From positions 1-34,847 of the forward strand of contig JAQWFN010000021.1 in the NCBI GenBank assembly GCA_029238785.1: a DNA stretch of 34,847 nucleotides, in the 5' to 3' direction. Both the position numbers and the translations under genes were made by a program. The notes under the pieces were generated by a model that was not told the origin of the DNA, ran no database searches, and saw nothing but the letters and a program-made list of their open reading frames with translations. Shown here piece by piece: positions 8,256 to 16,115 of the stretch. Source of the stretch: Flavobacteriales bacterium. GTDB lineage: Bacteria; Bacteroidota; Bacteroidia; Flavobacteriales_D; Sanyastnellaceae. How positions within the stretch are numbered: the first letter of the stretch is position 1; each line of letters opens with the position of its first letter.

Positions 8256-8693
8256 ATGCAAAAGTCGATTATTATTGGTTCAGACCACGCAGGTTTTGAG
8301 CTTAAATCTAAAATGGTTGATCTTCTTAAATCAGAAGGTTATGAAGTTAAGGATGTTGGAACACATTCGAGTGATAGCACTGATTATCCGGAGTTTGCGC
8401 ATGCCGTTGCAGCAGGTGTTGATGATGAAAGCTATCCTTTAGGCGTTTTGATCTGCGGATCAGCAAATGGGGTTTGTATGACGGCAAACAAGCATCAAAA
8501 TGTTAGAGCTGGAATTGCATGGGAAGTTGAATTAGCTCAATTAACCAGACAACACAACAACGCAAACGTTCTTTGTTTACCGGCACGTTTTATTTCTGAG
8601 GACTTGGCTGGAGACATTTTGAGAGCATTCATTAATACTCCATTCGAAGGTGGAAGACACGATCGTCGAGTTAATAAAATTGCACTATGTTAA
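8256..8693 (+). CDS. rpiB: Ribose-5-phosphate isomerase B
   Basis: A 145-residue RpiB of normal length, interconverting ribose-5-phosphate and ribulose-5-phosphate in the non-oxidative pentose phosphate pathway. Landmarks are GSDHAGFELK at the N-terminus (D10, H11), the active-site Cys in LICGSANG (C67), TANKH, RQHNNANVL (H100) and the C-terminal EGGRHDRRV phosphate-binding motif. The anion-hole loop reads CGSANGVC rather than the CGTGIG familiar from E. coli, and carries a second cysteine (C74). It starts 24 bp after an exact TAnnTTTG promoter element. Its stop (8691–8693) overlaps the ATG of the next gene by 7 bp, so the two are translationally coupled. Confidence 0.95.
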   Translation: MQKSIIIGSDHAGFELKSKMVDLLKSEGYEVKDVGTHSSDSTDYPEFAHAVAAGVDDESYPLGVLICGSANGVCMTANKHQNVRAGIAWEVELAQLTRQHNNANVLCLPARFISEDLAGDILRAFINTPFEGGRHDRRVNKIALC

Positions 8694-10303
8694 GAGTTGG
8701 AATAAGTATTTTTTGTTTGGTGTTCTTGGCTAACTTGTCTAAGGTATTGGCTCAGTCAAATACGGCTGAACCATCACCAACAGAAGCTGAATCAGATTGG
8801 GCACAGTATTATGCAAAGGAGATTACTGCAGAAGAATTAAAAGAACATTTGATGATTTTGGCTTCGGATGAATACGAAGGCAGAGAAACAGGTTTTCCAG
8901 GTCAGAAAAGGGCTGCTGATTATATTCAAAACTACTTTAGTGAATTAGGAGTAGCGCCTTGCGTGGATGGTTCATATTATCAAACCTATCCTTTAAGACG
9001 AATAGACCAAAGTAAAGCGGCATTAAGGCTTAATGGAAAGGACTTAGAGTACATTCAAGATTACTACTTTTTTCCAGGTTTTTCTTTGGATGAATTGAAA
9101 GCTGGGGAGATTGTACTTGCTGGTTATGGAATTAGCCACGAAGATTGGAATGATTATAAGGACCTTGATGTAAAAGATAAAGTTGTACTTGTTTTGCCTG
9201 GTGAACCAAAGGACAAAGAGGGAAATTATATTTTAGGAGTTGGACCAGATCAAACGAGTGAGTGGAGTGGTGATTTTAGGGTGAAGCGCGAGGCCGCAAT
9301 GAAGGCCGGAGCTAAAGCCTTGATTATGATAAATACCGATTATAATTCATACATAGGTAGAATCAAAAATTTTCTTCTTAATCCGCCAATGCGCCTTGAT
9401 ATGGAGCGTGAAGAAAGACAAGATGTACTTCCAGTTTTGTTTTTTCCTTCGAATGCTGCTAATGACTTACTAGCTAAAACTAAACTAAAATCATTAGAAA
9501 AGTGGGAAAAAAGAATGTTTAAGAAACAGCGTTCTTTTTCAGCTACACTGGATATTGATATTCAATTTGAAATGAATGCGATTAATGAGGCCTTAACGGC
9601 CGAAAATGTGCTTTGTTTTATTGAAGGTAGTGATCCTGAGTTGAAAGATGAGATCGTGGTCATCACAGCGCATTATGATCATGTAGGAATTATTAATGGA
9701 GAAATACATAATGGTGCAGACGACGATGGTTCTGGTACTGTAGCTGCATTGGAAATAGCTGAATCCTTTGTTAAAGCAAAGCAGGACGGACATGGCCCAA
9801 GGCGATCTGTATTAATTATGACAGTTTCAGGAGAAGAAAAAGGTCTTTTAGGTTCAGAATGGTACGCGGATCATCCTGTTTTCCCTCTTGAAAATACAAT
9901 CGTTGATTTGAACATTGATATGATTGGAAGGGTAGATCCTGCGCATGAGGCTGATTCAAATTATGTGTACTTGATAGGGTCTGATCGATTAAGCACAGAA
10001 CTTCATGAAATCAGTGAAAAATGCAATGGGGAATATACCGAGTTGGACTTAGATTATACCTTCAATGCAGAAGATGATCCAAATCGTTTTTACTATCGAT
10101 CTGATCATTACAATTTCGCCAAGAACGGAATACCTTGTATTTTCTACTTTTCAGGAGTTCATGAAGATTATCATAAGCCTACAGATACGCCTGAGAAAAT
10201 TATGTACGAAAAGACGGCAGTTATTACTCGTTTAGTTTTTCATACAGCATGGCAGATTGCCAACCAAGATAAGACCATCGAGGTTGACGTAACAGAGCGT
10301 TAG
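8687..10303 (+). CDS. Exported M28-family zinc peptidase with PA-like insert
   Basis: A 538-residue peptidase with a Sec signal peptide (SIFCLVFLANLSKVLA, cleavage near residue 22). The N-terminal lid/PA-like region (about 110–300) contains EIVLAGYGIS and DVKDKVVLVLPGEP. The M28 catalytic domain follows with two-zinc ligands: H329 (TAHYDHVG), bridging D345 (HNGADDDGSG), the Glu pair 383–384 (SGEEKGLLGS; first is the catalytic base, second a ligand), D411 (NIDMIGR) and H496 (EDYHKPTD). The full set of ligands implies an active aminopeptidase acting in the periplasm or outside the cell; substrate preference cannot be read. Its ATG overlaps the rpiB stop, and its own stop is one base from the convergent stop of the next gene. 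Confidence 0.93.
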   Translation: MLRVGISIFCLVFLANLSKVLAQSNTAEPSPTEAESDWAQYYAKEITAEELKEHLMILASDEYEGRETGFPGQKRAADYIQNYFSELGVAPCVDGSYYQTYPLRRIDQSKAALRLNGKDLEYIQDYYFFPGFSLDELKAGEIVLAGYGISHEDWNDYKDLDVKDKVVLVLPGEPKDKEGNYILGVGPDQTSEWSGDFRVKREAAMKAGAKALIMINTDYNSYIGRIKNFLLNPPMRLDMEREERQDVLPVLFFPSNAANDLLAKTKLKSLEKWEKRMFKKQRSFSATLDIDIQFEMNAINEALTAENVLCFIEGSDPELKDEIVVITAHYDHVGIINGEIHNGADDDGSGTVAALEIAESFVKAKQDGHGPRRSVLIMTVSGEEKGLLGSEWYADHPVFPLENTIVDLNIDMIGRVDPAHEADSNYVYLIGSDRLSTELHEISEKCNGEYTELDLDYTFNAEDDPNRFYYRSDHYNFAKNGIPCIFYFSGVHEDYHKPTDTPEKIMYEKTAVITRLVFHTAWQIANQDKTIEVDVTER

Positions 10304-10304
10304 T

Positions 10305-11510
10305 TTATTCGCTGAGTTTTTGTTGTATAAATGCTGAAGTGCTTTCGGTGTATCTATTGTAGTATGCGCCGGTACTTGGTCCGTAAAATCCGGTGTGCAC
10401 CTTACATATTTTTCCTGTTTTATCTACGTAGATAGAAGTTGGATAAGAGATAATTGGTGTGAGCATTGGAAACGCTTTTGTGGCATTCATTTTATTTGCC
10501 TGGCCACCTAGGTATGCGGGATAGGCTATTCCTAAATTATTGAAATAGCGATCTACGATAATGCTCGAGGTTTCGAAGTCCTCTGTGCGTTCAAATGCTA
10601 TCGGAACAATTTGTAATCCTTGATCGGCATACGTATTATAAAGTTCTTGATAGTATTTTGTTTCATCTAAACAGTTTGGGCACCAGGATCCTAGAATTTG
10701 TATAATGGTAACCTTGTTTTGGAAATAGGAGCTATCCAATTTTACAAATTCTCCATCAGTTGACATGATGTTAAGCTCTAATGGCTTAGAATTGTCGAGA
10801 ACAGAGGTAAGTGAATCGGGATGACGAAGTTCATAATCGTTGTTCTTAAGGCCTTGCCAATGCTCTTGCCAATGAGTGCCGCTGAAAAATGTTCCATTAA
10901 TTAGAGAATCTCCATTAAGTTCTGCTTCAAAATGGAACAAATGACTTCCATCGAAACAAGATAGTTGTAGTTGATTATCGATAAAGTGTCCTGCCAGAAA
11001 ACGATAATCACCAGTTTCGGTCAGAAAAGTGCCAGTAGCGTGTTCATGCAAGGTGAACAGTGCTAAAGCAGGGTAGCTGTCTTCTGTATTAGGACTAAAC
11101 TCAATTTGAAACTTTTCAATTTTGTCTTCATCGAAATGGCTTTCTTGAAAGTTTGGTTTTGCTTCAAAGGGCACAAGGTAATCAGCACCGCGTTGTGTAT
11201 TATGCCAGTGGCCAACAATATGATCCTGCGAGCTTATTATTGCACTAAGGTAAGTTTGATAATGCGGAAGTTCAATGTACAAGCTATCGTTTCGAAATAG
11301 TATGGGTGCAGTAATTGTTTCCATGCCATTGTGTATTTGCAGGCTTGAATCTGCTGTGAAATTGGCATGTACAGGAATTTGTGTGGCGTCAATATCAAAG
11401 GTTATGAGCCATTCTCCAATATGATATGGAGGAGGTGTAGTTGTTTCTTCAGTAGAGTCAGTACAAGCGTAAGGCAGTGCTAGTAGAAGAAGTAGGTAGA
11501 ACTTTTTCAT
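10305..11510 (-). CDS. TlpA-like thioredoxin-fold lipoprotein
   Basis: A 401-residue lipoprotein: MKKF, a hydrophobic core, then the lipobox LPYAC with the acylated Cys at 16, followed by a Thr/Pro-rich tether. Residues 30–240 are a beta-rich N-terminal domain like the DUF4369-type regions of Bacteroidota TlpA proteins, with no catalytic motif. The C-terminal redoxin domain has the thioredoxin active site GSWCPNCLDE (Cys 277 and 280), the strand IVPIAFERTED and the cis-Pro region SYPTSIYVDKTGK. It probably acts as a periplasmic, membrane-anchored thiol-disulfide reductase, perhaps in cytochrome maturation. Its 3' end lies one base from the M28 stop with no room for a terminator. Confidence 0.88.
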   Translation of the reverse strand: MKKFYLLLLLALPYACTDSTEETTTPPPYHIGEWLITFDIDATQIPVHANFTADSSLQIHNGMETITAPILFRNDSLYIELPHYQTYLSAIISSQDHIVGHWHNTQRGADYLVPFEAKPNFQESHFDEDKIEKFQIEFSPNTEDSYPALALFTLHEHATGTFLTETGDYRFLAGHFIDNQLQLSCFDGSHLFHFEAELNGDSLINGTFFSGTHWQEHWQGLKNNDYELRHPDSLTSVLDNSKPLELNIMSTDGEFVKLDSSYFQNKVTIIQILGSWCPNCLDETKYYQELYNTYADQGLQIVPIAFERTEDFETSSIIVDRYFNNLGIAYPAYLGGQANKMNATKAFPMLTPIISYPTSIYVDKTGKICKVHTGFYGPSTGAYYNRYTESTSAFIQQKLSE

Positions 11511-11532
11511 GGGGGCAATGTAGTCGAAAAAG

Positions 11533-11565
11533 AAAAAGCTCCACCAAATTATGGTGAAGCTTTTT
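11533..11565 (-). terminator. Rho-independent terminator of the aldehyde dehydrogenase gene
   Basis: A 14-bp stem with one mismatch (AAAAAGCTCCACCA at 11533–11546 pairs with TGGTGAAGCTTTTT at 11552–11565) and a 5-nt loop. It sits just past the ALDH stop. On the minus strand it ends in a T-rich run (GCTTTTTCTTTTT). Confidence 0.8.
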
Positions 11566-11589
11566 GTATTTTATTGGAAAGACAATCGT

Positions 11590-13140
11590 CTAAAGATCAA
11601 ATTTAATTCCTTGAGCTAAAGGAAGTGATGTTGAATAGTTAATGGTGTTCGTTTGTCTGCGCATGTAAACTTTCCAAGCATCAGAGCCAGATTCACGACC
11701 ACCACCTGTTTCTTTTTCACCACCAAAGGCGCCGCCAATTTCTGCACCAGATGTACCTATATTCACATTAGCGATTCCGCAGTCAGATCCTTGTGCTGAA
11801 AGGAATAGTTCTGCCTCGCGTACACTATCTGTCATAATGGCTGAAGATAGGCCTTGTACAACGTCATTTTGCATGTGAATAGCCTCGTTGATGTCACTGT
11901 ATTTCATCAAGTAAAGGATAGGCGCAAAAGTTTCGTGTTGAACAATAGAATAGTGGTTTTCAACCTCTGCTATCGCTGGCTTCACATAACATCCACCCTC
12001 ATAACCTTCACCTGCAAGAACTCCACCTTCAACAAGGAATTTGCCGCCTTCAGCTTTAACAGCTTCTAAAGCTTTTAAGTAGGTGTTGACAGCGTCTACA
12101 TCTGTAAGCGGACCAACGTGGTTGTTCTCGTCTAAAGGGTTTCCAATGCGGAGTTGTCCGTATGCTGCGATTAAAGTCTCTTTTACTTTATCGTAAATAG
12201 AATCATGAATGATGAGACGTCGCGTAGAGGTACATCTTTGCCCACAAGTTCCAACAGCGCCAAACACAAGGGCAGGAACAACCATTTGTAGGTCGGCATT
12301 TTGGGTCAAGATCACTGCGTTATTTCCACCAAGTTCAAGTAGAGATTTACCTAAGCGAGAAGCTACGGTTTGTGCAACTATTTTACCCATGCGGATTGAA
12401 CCTGTTGCACTAATGAGTGGCACACGTTTATCGTTTGTCATCAACTCGCCTACATTGTAATCTCCATTAATGAGGCAAGAGAGTCCTTCTGGGACATTGT
12501 TTTCCTTTGCCACCATGTTAAAGATGTTTTGGCATGCGATAGAGCAGAGAGGTGCTTTTTCTGATGGCTTCCAAACACAACTGTCGCCGCACACCCAAGC
12601 TAGCGCTGTGTTCCAGCACCAAACGGCTACTGGGAAGTTAAACGCTGATATGATACCAACAATTCCCATTGGGTGATATTGCTCATACATTCGATGCCCA
12701 GGTCGTTCACTGTGCATGGTTAAACCATAGAGCTGACGAGAGAGTCCAACAGCGAAATCACAGATATCGATCATTTCTTGCACTTCACCTAATCCTTCTT
12801 GATAAGATTTACCCATTTCATAGGAAACAAGTTGACCGAGTGGTTCTTTATATTCTCTTAATTTATCGCCAAATTGACGAACAAGTTCTCCTCTTTGCGG
12901 AGCGGGTACATTTCGCCATTCTTTAAAGGCAGCGTCTGCTTTTTGAATTACAGCTTCATATTGTTCGGGAGTAGTTACACTTACCTGAGCAATGCTTTCA
13001 CCATTAACGGGTGAGTAAGATGTAATAAGTTCAGTGCTGTTGTGAAATTCAAGGCCTGTACTCGTTCCAGGGTTAATTGCTTTAATACCCAATTTATCGA
13101 GCATGTTTGCTACGTTGATTGGACTGGTACTTGTTTCCAT
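11590..13140 (-). CDS. ALDH7-family aldehyde dehydrogenase (antiquitin-like)
   Basis: A 516-residue NAD(P)-dependent aldehyde dehydrogenase. Key sites are N168 (ISAFNFPVAVW), KPSEKAP of the cofactor fold, the general base E269 (LLELGGNN) and the catalytic nucleophile C303 (CGQRCTSTRR). The C-terminal signature FGGEKETGGGRESGSDAWK identifies the ALDH7/antiquitin branch, whose members oxidise alpha-aminoadipic semialdehyde/piperideine-6-carboxylate in lysine catabolism. The exact substrate here is inferred from family alone. It is a single-gene unit: a terminator lies at 11533–11565, and the minus-strand −7 element TACCTTTG (plus coordinates 13161–13168) lies 20 bp upstream of the ATG. Confidence 0.92.
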   Translation of the reverse strand: METSTSPINVANMLDKLGIKAINPGTSTGLEFHNSTELITSYSPVNGESIAQVSVTTPEQYEAVIQKADAAFKEWRNVPAPQRGELVRQFGDKLREYKEPLGQLVSYEMGKSYQEGLGEVQEMIDICDFAVGLSRQLYGLTMHSERPGHRMYEQYHPMGIVGIISAFNFPVAVWCWNTALAWVCGDSCVWKPSEKAPLCSIACQNIFNMVAKENNVPEGLSCLINGDYNVGELMTNDKRVPLISATGSIRMGKIVAQTVASRLGKSLLELGGNNAVILTQNADLQMVVPALVFGAVGTCGQRCTSTRRLIIHDSIYDKVKETLIAAYGQLRIGNPLDENNHVGPLTDVDAVNTYLKALEAVKAEGGKFLVEGGVLAGEGYEGGCYVKPAIAEVENHYSIVQHETFAPILYLMKYSDINEAIHMQNDVVQGLSSAIMTDSVREAELFLSAQGSDCGIANVNIGTSGAEIGGAFGGEKETGGGRESGSDAWKVYMRRQTNTINYSTSLPLAQGIKFDL

Positions 13141-13160
13141 GGGTTCTTTTTTTAGTGCTG

Positions 13161-13168
13161 CAAAGGTA
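13161..13168 (-). promoter_or_regulatory. −7 element of the aldehyde dehydrogenase promoter
   Basis: CAAAGGTA on the plus strand reads TACCTTTG on the minus strand, an exact TAnnTTTG match 20 bp before the ALDH ATG at 13140. No convincing −33 TTTG was found at the usual spacing. Confidence 0.5.
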
Positions 13169-13228
13169 CGAATACTACTTTGCTGGTGAAAATATATAAG
13201 TTATTGACCTTCAATCAATTACAAATTA

Positions 13229-13319
13229 TTGTTTTAAGGGCGTTAGAAGCAATGAAAAATCTTTTTCCATAATACACGACTAGCGAGGGGTGTAAGCGTC
13301 TTATTTAGCCTTAAAACAA
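13229..13319. repeat. 11-bp inverted repeat in the ALDH–mnmG intergenic region
   Basis: TTGTTTTAAGG at 13229–13239 is exactly complementary to CCTTAAAACAA at 13309–13319, separated by 69 bp. It lies between the ALDH promoter and the parS palindrome after mnmG. It could close a structured leader or tail RNA or be chance in AT-rich DNA; no T-run follows, so it is not an obvious terminator. Confidence 0.35.
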
Positions 13320-13326
13320 GCCGTTT

Positions 13327-13350
13327 GATGTGTTCCACGTGGAACACATC
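13327..13350. promoter_or_regulatory. parS site 1 (ParB-binding palindrome) downstream of mnmG
   Basis: The core TGTTCCACGTGGAACA (13331–13346) matches the parS consensus TGTTNCACGTGNAACA at every defined position. The symmetry extends to a perfect 24-bp palindrome (13327–13350, outer arms GATG/CATC) that ends on the first base of the mnmG stop codon. ParB clamps load at parS for chromosome segregation, and such sites cluster near replication origins in most bacteria. Confidence 0.88.
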
Positions 13351-15221
13351 TATCTACCTAAATAAACGAGGAGCATTGAAATGTCAGACGGTTTAATTCC
13401 AGAAATTCTGGATGCTTGTCCGATTGTTTCTGGTCGAACCGCTTTGAGTTTTTCTTTTGCCTCAGCTCCGAGACTAGCAAGCTTGTCGTATTCAAAGTTG
13501 GTAGGTAGGCTAATTGAGTCTAAGCGACTAAGTTTTTCTGCCATCTCTTGTTCTTTGCTGATATAGCCTTCGTACTTCATTTGGATTTCAGCCAATTGAA
13601 AAACCTCCTCACCCAATTCTGCTAAACCAGATTTGAATTCTTCCAATGCAGGAATGTGTTTTTTAAGATCGTTTAATGTGATGTGCGGTCTGGTGATGAC
13701 ACTAGAGAGTTTAACTTTTTGTTTGAGGCCAGGGGTATCCAAATTCTCGAGATAGGTATTAATTTCCTCAGGAGAGGTGCTGTAGTTGTTAATGAAGTCT
13801 TGTGTTTGCTCTACAAGTTTTGATTTTCGATCAGTATGCCTCAAACGCTCTTCAGATGCAAGACCTAATGAATGAGATAGTGGTGTGAGTCGCTGGTCGG
13901 CATTGTCTTGTCGAAGTAGTATTCTGTACTCAGCTCTTGATGTAAACATGCGGTAAGGCTCTTCGGTTCCCTTGGTTATGAGATCATCAATCAATACGCC
14001 AATATATGCTTCAGACCTGTTTAAGATGAAGGGGTCTTTATCCTGAATAGAAAGATGCGCATTGATACCGGCCATGAGTCCTTGACATGCTGCTTCCTCG
14101 TACCCAGTAGTTCCGTTAATTTGTCCTGCGAAATATAATCCTGATACCAATTTCGTTTCAAGAGTGTGTTTCAATTGGGTGGGAGGAAAGTAGTCGTATT
14201 CGATGGCATACCCGGGGCGAAACATTTTACAATTTTCAAATCCAGGAATGGTTTTAATAGCGCGCATTTGTACTTCTTCGGGCAAGCTTGTAGAAAAACC
14301 ATTGACATAGATTTCAATGGTTGACCTTCCTTCAGGTTCAACAAAGATCTGATGACGTTCACGGTCGGCAAAACGATCAATTTTATCTTCTATTGAAGGA
14401 CAGTAGCGCGGACCTTTACCTCGAATTCTACCGTTGAACATTGGTGAGCGATCAAAACCTTCGCGCAGAATATCGTGCACATCTGGATTGGTGTAAGTGA
14501 TGTGGCAGGGGAGTTGATTGCTAATGGTATGGTGAGGTAAATATGAGAATCTTTCTGGATGTTCATCGCCAGGTTGTTCTTCCATTTTACTGTAGTCTAA
14601 AGAACGGCCATCAACCCTTGGTGGTGTTCCTGTTTTCATTCGACCAGCTTCGAATCCTAATGACACAAGTTGTTCAGTAATGCCGTGAGCGGCCTTTTCA
14701 CCAGCTCTGCCACCACCAAATTGCTTTTCACCAAGATGGATCAATCCGTTCAAAAAGGTACCGTTGGTAAGCACTACAGACTTAGCAAAGATGTGTTGCC
14801 CCATGCTGGTGATAACACCTTCACAACGTTCGTTATTTACAATTAGACCTACCACCATATCTTGCCAAAAGTCGAGTCCTTTGGTTTGCTCTAGGCGATA
14901 TCTCCAGTCGTTGGCAAATACCATTCGGTCGTTTTGCGTTCTCGGACTCCACATAGCAGGGCCCTTGCTTTTATTGAGCATACGAAACTGGATGGCTGAA
15001 ACATCAGAAACAAGACCGGAGTAGCCTCCTAGGGCATCAATTTCTCGCACGATTTGACCTTTGGCAATACCACCCATTGCGGGGTTGCATGACATTTGTC
15101 CAATGGTATTCATGTTCATGGTAATCATCAGTACAGAGGATCCCATATTTGCAGCGGCTGCAGCAGCTTCATTGCCGGCATGTCCGCCACCCACAACGAT
15201 TACATCGTAATTTGGTAGCAT
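13350..15221 (-). CDS. mnmG: tRNA uridine-5-carboxymethylaminomethyl modification enzyme MnmG
   Basis: A full-length 623-residue MnmG (GidA). With MnmE it installs the (carboxymethyl)aminomethyl group on U34 of several tRNAs, using FAD. Landmarks are the N-terminal dinucleotide fold [12 protein letters not shown], the [12 protein letters not shown] motif, [10 protein letters not shown], the conserved [15 protein letters not shown] and the C-terminal helical MnmE/tRNA-binding region (YEGYISKEQ…ISMLLVYLG). It is last in the leftward group DUF4175–ATPase–ybeY–mnmG, 33 bp after ybeY. One parS site lies 11 bp upstream of its ATG and another abuts its stop codon. Confidence 0.98.
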   Translation of the reverse strand: MLPNYDVIVVGGGHAGNEAAAAAANMGSSVLMITMNMNTIGQMSCNPAMGGIAKGQIVREIDALGGYSGLVSDVSAIQFRMLNKSKGPAMWSPRTQNDRMVFANDWRYRLEQTKGLDFWQDMVVGLIVNNERCEGVITSMGQHIFAKSVVLTNGTFLNGLIHLGEKQFGGGRAGEKAAHGITEQLVSLGFEAGRMKTGTPPRVDGRSLDYSKMEEQPGDEHPERFSYLPHHTISNQLPCHITYTNPDVHDILREGFDRSPMFNGRIRGKGPRYCPSIEDKIDRFADRERHQIFVEPEGRSTIEIYVNGFSTSLPEEVQMRAIKTIPGFENCKMFRPGYAIEYDYFPPTQLKHTLETKLVSGLYFAGQINGTTGYEEAACQGLMAGINAHLSIQDKDPFILNRSEAYIGVLIDDLITKGTEEPYRMFTSRAEYRILLRQDNADQRLTPLSHSLGLASEERLRHTDRKSKLVEQTQDFINNYSTSPEEINTYLENLDTPGLKQKVKLSSVITRPHITLNDLKKHIPALEEFKSGLAELGEEVFQLAEIQMKYEGYISKEQEMAEKLSRLDSISLPTNFEYDKLASLGAEAKEKLKAVRPETIGQASRISGIKPSDISMLLVYLGR

Positions 15222-15232
15222 AGTATATAAAA

Positions 15233-15248
15233 TGTTCCACGTGAAACA
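15233..15248. promoter_or_regulatory. parS site 2 between ybeY and mnmG
   Basis: TGTTCCACGTGAAACA fits the parS consensus TGTTNCACGTGNAACA exactly and equals the well-known parS inside Bacillus subtilis spo0J as I recall it. It sits in the 33-bp gap before mnmG, so ParB loading here would lie inside the operon. Together with site 1 it brackets mnmG, 1.9 kb apart. Confidence 0.88.
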
Positions 15249-15254
15249 AAGAGA

Positions 15255-15671
15255 CTAAAAACCTCGCAAAATTAGGGATTTTTCCTCCTGAGAACGCATA
15301 GTGGCAGCGTCTTGCTGTGATTTGTCCTTAAAACCAATTAAATGAAGTACACCGTGGATCATAACGCGATGGAGTTCATCTGTAAGTTTGATTTTTAAGT
15401 CGGACGCATTGTCTTTTACTCGATCAACACTAATGAATAAATCACCAGAAACGGTATTGCCGTCGCAGTAATCAAATGTGATGATGTCAGTAAGGGTGTC
15501 GTGCTGTAAATACTCAACATTCATCTCATGCAGGTACTCATCTGAACAAAAAACAAAGTTGACTTCACCCAATGATTTTTGGTGTTGTTCAATCATGATT
15601 TTCACCCAATTCTTGAGCTTCATTTTGTCTTTTAAGACATAGGAAACGTCTTCGTTAAAGAAGTGTACCAC
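15255..15671 (-). CDS. ybeY: Endoribonuclease YbeY (rRNA maturation)
   Basis: A 138-residue YbeY, a single-strand metallo-endoRNase for 16S rRNA 3'-end processing and ribosome quality control. Motifs are VNFVFCSDEYLHEMN, HDTLTDIITFDY, SGDLFISVDRV and the zinc motif HGVLHLIGFKDKS. H106 and H110 are kept, but the third His of the classical HxxxHxxGxDH is replaced by the KDKS stretch, a variant I recall as common in Bacteroidota. The start is a GTG at 15671 (MVHFFNED). No upstream ATG exists before the in-frame stop at 15681, and the next internal ATG would delete the first strand. It begins 9 bp after the ATPase stop. Confidence 0.93.
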   Translation of the reverse strand: MVHFFNEDVSYVLKDKMKLKNWVKIMIEQHQKSLGEVNFVFCSDEYLHEMNVEYLQHDTLTDIITFDYCDGNTVSGDLFISVDRVKDNASDLKIKLTDELHRVMIHGVLHLIGFKDKSQQDAATMRSQEEKSLILRGF

Positions 15672-15680
15672 ACGCTTAAT

Positions 15681-16100
15681 TTAGGCTGAAAGAGCATCGA
15701 ATTCGAGAGCAACGATGGTGCCGTCTTCCAAGAACTCACAACGATCTGCAAGATTTTTCATGAGAAACACACCTCTACCGTTTGGCTTTTCGATGTTTTC
15801 TGGAGCAGTAGGGTCGGGCAGATTGTCGTAATCAAAACCCGGACCTTCGTCTTGGATCGTGAATTTCAAAACCTCTCCGCTATGGGAAACCGCTACACGA
15901 ACCTGCTTATCTTCATCGAGTTTGTTTCCATGAACAATAGCATTATTGACCGCTTCAGTAAGGGCAATAAGGATGTTTCCATAGAAATCTTCTTTGATCG
16001 AATGCGTTTCGCACAGTTCGTCCACTAGATTTTCTACAATGGCAATATTGGCAGTGGTAGAAGAGAAGGTAAGTACCTTTTCAGTGTCGGGCATGATCAT
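15681..16100 (-). CDS. RsbW-like ATP-binding protein (HATPase_c_2)
   Basis: A 139-residue GHKL ATPase of the anti-sigma-factor/serine kinase type. N box EAVNNAIVHGN, G1 box DEGPGFD and G2 box GRGVFLMKNLAD are all present. There is no dimerisation/phospho-acceptor domain, so it resembles RsbW/SpoIIAB-like proteins rather than a histidine kinase. The usual partners (STAS anti-anti-sigma protein, PP2C phosphatase, sigma factor) are not next to it, so its role is open. Starts are possible at GTG 16109, ATG 16100 or ATG 16094; 16100 is chosen as the first ATG. It follows the DUF4175 gene by about 15 bp, an order I recall as conserved in Flavobacteriia. Confidence 0.87.
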   Translation of the reverse strand: MIMPDTEKVLTFSSTTANIAIVENLVDELCETHSIKEDFYGNILIALTEAVNNAIVHGNKLDEDKQVRVAVSHSGEVLKFTIQDEGPGFDYDNLPDPTAPENIEKPNGRGVFLMKNLADRCEFLEDGTIVALEFDALSA

Positions 16101-16115
16101 AGGGTTCACGAGATT

